Source of the DNA: CBHWET01 sp966112985
GTDB taxonomy: Bacteria > Verrucomicrobiota > Verrucomicrobiia > Limisphaerales > JACDHS01
DNA: 8,328 nt
Direction of reading: 5' to 3'
Assembly (NCBI GenBank): GCA_966112985.1
Contig: CBHWET010000222.1
Coordinates: 1 to 8,328 of the forward strand
Below, piece by piece: positions 6,027 to 8,328 of this stretch (position 1 is the first letter of the stretch; every line of letters starts with the position of its first letter). The translations under genes and the position numbers were made by a program. Below the pieces are notes generated by a model. It made no database searches. It saw nothing but the letters and a program-made list of their open reading frames with translations, and was not told the DNA's origin.

Positions 6027-6548
6027 TTAAATCAATTGGTCGCGCGCGTGAGACAAGGCGCGATGAGTTTCAAACTCGGTTTTGAGCGCGGCGAGCTGCT
6101 GCTTTGTAAAGCGTTTGCGAATCAAAGCCGTTTGAGCGCAGGCAAGCTCGTCGCATTTTTCATTATCGACATGGCCTGCGTGCCCTTTCAACCAACGCCA
6201 CTGGATCTTGTGTTGTAGGGCGAGAGCATCAAGTTGCCGCCAGAGATCCTCGTTCTTGACCGGTTTCTTGTCGGTGGTTGTCCAGCCACGCCGTTTCCAG
6301 TTCGGCAGCCATTTCGTGACGCCATTTTTCAAATACGCAGAATCGGTGAACAGCTCGATTTCGCAGGGCTCCTTCACAACGGCGAGGGCGCCGATCGCGG
6401 CCTGAAGTTCCATTCGATTATTGGTGGTCGCCGGTTCGCCGCCGCTGACGTGTTTGACATGGGCACCGTAACGAAGAATCGCTGCCCAACCACCTGGCCC
6501 CGGATTCCCTTCGCAGGCTCCATCAGTATGGATGATGATTTTTTTCAC
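6027..6548 (-). CDS. rnhA: Ribonuclease HI
   Basis: Cleaves the RNA strand of RNA-DNA hybrids, removing primers and R-loops in the cytoplasm. With the GTG start at 6548 the protein has 173 residues and begins V-K-K-IIIHTDGACEGNPGPGGW. The four metal-binding carboxylates are then D9, E47 (NNRMELQA), D69 (FTDSAYL) and D133 (KCDELA), almost the same numbers as in the E. coli enzyme (D10, E48, D70, D134). The catalytic-loop His lies in LKGHAGH. This agreement is why I prefer GTG 6548 to the upstream in-frame ATG 6602 or TTG 6608, which would add 18 or 20 unconserved residues. All have weak ribosome-binding sites. The C-terminus carries about 15 more residues than E. coli, charged and probably helical. 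It is convergent with leuA and divergent from the DUF1328 gene. Confidence 0.93.
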   Translation of the reverse strand: MKKIIIHTDGACEGNPGPGGWAAILRYGAHVKHVSGGEPATTNNRMELQAAIGALAVVKEPCEIELFTDSAYLKNGVTKWLPNWKRRGWTTTDKKPVKNEDLWRQLDALALQHKIQWRWLKGHAGHVDNEKCDELACAQTALIRKRFTKQQLAALKTEFETHRALSHARDQLI

Positions 6549-6728
6549 AGAGCTCAATGTTGCGACTGCGACAACGGTTTCACGGTCTGCGGTTCGTCGC
6601 ATTTGCAAGTGCAGTTGGCAAGTTCGAAATCAGCGGCGGACCGGTAACGACCCCTGATGGAATCCCCTTTACTCTCTTCAGCAGACGCTGCCAGTAGCGG
6701 GGATGGGTTCGGCAACCGACCTTAATCC
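6549..6728. other. Divergent rnhA / DUF1328 intergenic region
   Basis: About 180 bases that must carry the promoters of both flanking genes. No clear -35/-10 pair is visible on either strand. The part 6549-6608 stays open in the rnhA frame and could be an N-terminal extension of that protein. A small stem, CAGC (6679-6682) with GCTG (6687-6690), lies inside the longer ATCCCC/GGGGAT pairing. No other gene or RNA is supported. Confidence 0.3.
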
Positions 6729-6736
6729 AAGGAGGT
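6729..6736 (+). promoter_or_regulatory. Consensus Shine-Dalgarno of the DUF1328 gene
   Basis: AAGGAGGT sits four bases before ATG 6741. It is the only fully consensus ribosome-binding site before a gene start in this window and fixes the start of a gene too short to be obvious by length. It predicts efficient translation. Confidence 0.8.
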
Positions 6737-6740
6737 AACC

Positions 6741-6905
6741 ATGTTAAACTACGCACTATTATTCCTCGTTATCGCGTTAATCGCAGGAGTACTGGGGTTT
6801 TGGGCCGTCGCAGGAACAGCTGCGTTCGTAGCCAAGATCCTGTTTGTCGTGTTCCTGGTGATATTCCTCGTTTCGTGGCTCAGCGGCCGACGCCGTCGAC
6901 TCTGA
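6741..6905 (+). CDS. DUF1328 / YtjA-type small membrane protein
   Basis: A 54-residue protein: MLNYALLFLVIALIAGVLGF, then WAVAGTAAFVAKILFVVFLV and a basic tail SGRRRRL. It has two hydrophobic segments (about 4-22 and 29-47) and a GTAA turn, matching the DUF1328 family including E. coli YtjA, which shares FLVIALIA, LGF, AGTAA and the AKI-FVV pattern. The function of the family is not established; members are inner-membrane proteins. The strong Shine-Dalgarno and several A/T-ending Leu codons (TTA, CTA, TTA, TTA) differ from the neighbouring genes. It is divergent from rnhA, with 192 bases between the starts, and stands alone. The upstream stretch has a possible long-range stem, ATCCCC (6662-6667) with GGGGAT (6699-6704), enclosing CAGC/GCTG, but no convincing promoter. 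Confidence 0.92.
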   Translation: MLNYALLFLVIALIAGVLGFWAVAGTAAFVAKILFVVFLVIFLVSWLSGRRRRL

Positions 6906-6917
6906 GCAACGACAAAC

Positions 6918-6945
6918 CCGTCTCGAGCCTTAGAGCTCGAGACGG
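6918..6945. terminator. Strong hairpin between convergent genes, probable terminator
   Basis: CCGTCTCGAGC (6918-6928) pairs perfectly over 11 bases with GCTCGAGACGG (6935-6945) around a 6-nt loop, 12 bases after the DUF1328 stop codon. No U-run follows on +. On - the hairpin is followed by GTTTGTCGTT, a weak tail. It probably ends the DUF1328 transcript and perhaps also the ADP-ribosylglycohydrolase transcript coming from the right. A second hairpin, CGCCG (6995-6999) with CGGCG (7004-7008), lies between it and that gene. Confidence 0.5.
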
Positions 6946-7043
6946 TGTCACAGCGGAACCACCCGATAAAATCTGCGTCCAACCGTCGCACAGTCGCCGC
7001 TTGCGGCGCCATTTATTGCTCCGAATAAAGTGGGCCGACATGA

Positions 7044-8328
7044 CTATTTGCTGATTTGCAAATTACGCCAATAGGCGTTGCCGGGAAGTTTATCCGCGAG
7101 CAGAACGCGTTGATAGAGTCGCAGCTCAACGCTTTTTCCCTGGAAATTACTGAGGTCAACTTTCACGTGATTCCACAATCGATCGGCATCGTGACCGAAC
7201 GTTCCATCGATCAACCGTTTGAACACGCGCTTGTTATTCGCGTAAACCTCCAGTTCCCATGCGCGCCCCGGATCAGCCGCGGCATCGAAGGTCAAGACAC
7301 TCTTATCAGTCGCTTGAACCTGACGACGCATTAACACTCCGCGCACTGGATCGCGAGGCCACGTTGCGAGAACGTCCCCTTCCAAATGGGTGATACCGCG
7401 AATATTTCCAATGCCACCCCCTGCCCCTCCGAAGCCCGCGCGTTCTAATTTCCATGCTGGGTTCCAATATTGCATCAAGTCTCCAAGCGTAAACAATTCA
7501 GCCTGTTGAGTTCGCGGTTTCTCGGTAGTGATTGTGATCTTTTCTCCTGCAACGGTTCCACGATTTACACGGATGAATTGTTCGCCAATCTTTGCAGTAC
7601 GCTGCGCCAGATCGGAAATTTTTTCGTCCACGGGGGGCGTTAATTTCACACGGCCCATTTCGCCGCCAACAATCCGATCGTGCAGAGGTTCAACCAAGTT
7701 TTTTGGGATGCAGCCCGAACCATGAATCACCGCAATGACAGCACCGGCGTTAGCGGCGTTGCAATCGGCGTCGGTAAAATCGGCCGCCGAATAAACAAGG
7801 TTTATCGTTTTTAAAAAATCACTTTGCCCGAACCACAACGCAATGGCGACGATACCGCCATTTGGCACCGCATTATTTGTCGCAGGATATTCCATGTGCC
7901 AGCGATCCTCGATGTAATCAAAAATCTCCCGAGCTGATTTACCTGCTTCAGCCATCGAGATGATTTCATCCAGCATTTGCCTGTATGGCGAAGATGGATG
8001 AATCAGGTGTGCCGCCGCTTTGATGATCGCACGGGGATTGTCTTCGATAAACGCCAAACTGACCATTCCGGCCATAAACACCGCGCCATCACTTCCTTCG
8101 GCGAAACCGTTGACGTGGCTAAACTCGCGTGCAAGGCGCCCTGCAACATTGGGCATGCCTGGCGCGATAAGACCGTAAATTTCCGAACTGAACTGGGGGC
8201 CAATAGTGAACCACAGTTTGTTATAGCGAGGATGACCACAGTGCGGAGCCTGAATACCGTTTGCAAGGTTCATTCGCGCCTGTTCACTCGATCCCCATGA
8301 TCCGCACGCATTTTCTTTCCACTGCTCA
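7044..8328 (-). CDS. ADP-ribosylglycohydrolase family protein with C-terminal beta domain, N-terminus outside the window
   Basis: Family members remove ADP-ribose from proteins or small molecules in a metal-dependent reaction; the substrate here is unknown. The frame is open to the right edge: codons before the Met at 8273 read EQWKENACGSWGSSEQAR, which is ordinary protein sequence, so that Met is internal and at least 427 residues are visible. Counting from it, the all-alpha hydrolase core includes GFAEGSDGAVFMAGMVSLAF (56-75), a helical stretch with DYIEDRW (119-125), PNGGIVAIALWFG (137-149) and the C-terminal metal motif DADCNAANAGAVIAVIHGSG (168-187). This corresponds to the family's D-x-D-T-x-A motif with Cys in place of Thr. 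After a Gly-rich linker (GFGGAGGGIGN, 280-290) comes a C-terminal domain (about 298-409) that looks all-beta, possibly a jelly-roll carbohydrate- or ligand-binding module. The first acidic metal motif of the family would lie beyond the window. It is convergent with the DUF1328 gene. Confidence 0.85.
   Translation of the reverse strand, partial: EQWKENACGSWGSSEQARMNLANGIQAPHCGHPRYNKLWFTIGPQFSSEIYGLIAPGMPNVAGRLAREFSHVNGFAEGSDGAVFMAGMVSLAFIEDNPRAIIKAAAHLIHPSSPYRQMLDEIISMAEAGKSAREIFDYIEDRWHMEYPATNNAVPNGGIVAIALWFGQSDFLKTINLVYSAADFTDADCNAANAGAVIAVIHGSGCIPKNLVEPLHDRIVGGEMGRVKLTPPVDEKISDLAQRTAKIGEQFIRVNRGTVAGEKITITTEKPRTQQAELFTLGDLMQYWNPAWKLERAGFGGAGGGIGNIRGITHLEGDVLATWPRDPVRGVLMRRQVQATDKSVLTFDAAADPGRAWELEVYANNKRVFKRLIDGTFGHDADRLWNHVKVDLSNFQGKSVELRLYQRVLLADKLPGNAYWRNLQISK

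Noticed and set aside
6024..6048. Terminator between leuA and rnhA
   Set aside because: Only short CGCGCG self-complementary tracts and a small TGAT/ATCA stem are seen, without a T-run on either strand. Too weak to call.
6549..6608. TTG 6608 or ATG 6602 as the rnhA start
   Set aside because: They add 20 or 18 residues with no family match and no Shine-Dalgarno, while GTG 6548 places the catalytic residues at the usual numbers. Not fully excluded.
6234..6647. 137-codon frame on the plus strand across rnhA
   Set aside because: Antisense shadow of the clearly conserved RNase HI gene.
8271..8273. ATG at 8273 as the true start of the ADP-ribosylglycohydrolase
   Set aside because: The frame stays open to 8328 with protein-like sequence before it, and the family's N-terminal core would be missing. 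The gene is cut by the window edge.

Overview
The window reads as a moderately GC-rich bacterial chromosome, most likely from the Verrucomicrobiota (Pedosphaera/Limisphaerales-like). This placement is an inference. It rests on the style of the long propeller-type sensor kinase with its NarL-type partner, the DUF346/PLL-like repeat protein, the ADP-ribosylglycohydrolase with a C-terminal beta domain, and ribosome-binding sites that are mostly weak. There is no sign of phage, insertion sequence, CRISPR array, tRNA or rRNA.

Layout, left to right. (1) The C-terminal end of a secreted-type PLL-like (DUF346) repeat protein enters from the left edge, reads 3-302 on + and ends in a hairpin terminator. 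(2) A two-component pair follows on +: a 995-residue sensor histidine kinase (signal peptide, 14 Reg_prop blades, Y_Y_Y domain, one membrane helix, HisKA_3 and HATPase_c), then its NarL-type response regulator. The regulator is broken by an apparent one-base deletion near 3775-3777. (3) A 272-base leader region precedes leuA (2-isopropylmalate synthase). It encodes a Leu- and Val-rich leader peptide and can fold into three mutually exclusive structures: protector, antiterminator and intrinsic terminator. This is a complete leucine attenuator and the most interesting element of the window. (4) rnhA (RNase HI) lies convergent to leuA on -. (5) A 54-residue DUF1328/YtjA-type membrane protein with an excellent Shine-Dalgarno lies on +, divergent from rnhA. 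(6) An ADP-ribosylglycohydrolase-family gene on - is still open at the right edge, so its N-terminus is outside the window.

How the parts work together. The kinase and regulator form a sensory pair of the periplasmic-propeller type, whose family members often sense carbohydrates or other extracellular polymers. Whether the lectin-like neighbour belongs to their circuit is unknown. leuA catalyses the committed step of leucine synthesis. Its leader appears to couple transcription to leucine supply by ribosome stalling, independently of the LeuA C-terminal domain, which in this family mediates feedback inhibition by leucine. rnhA, the DUF1328 gene and the ADP-ribosylglycohydrolase look like independent single-gene units.
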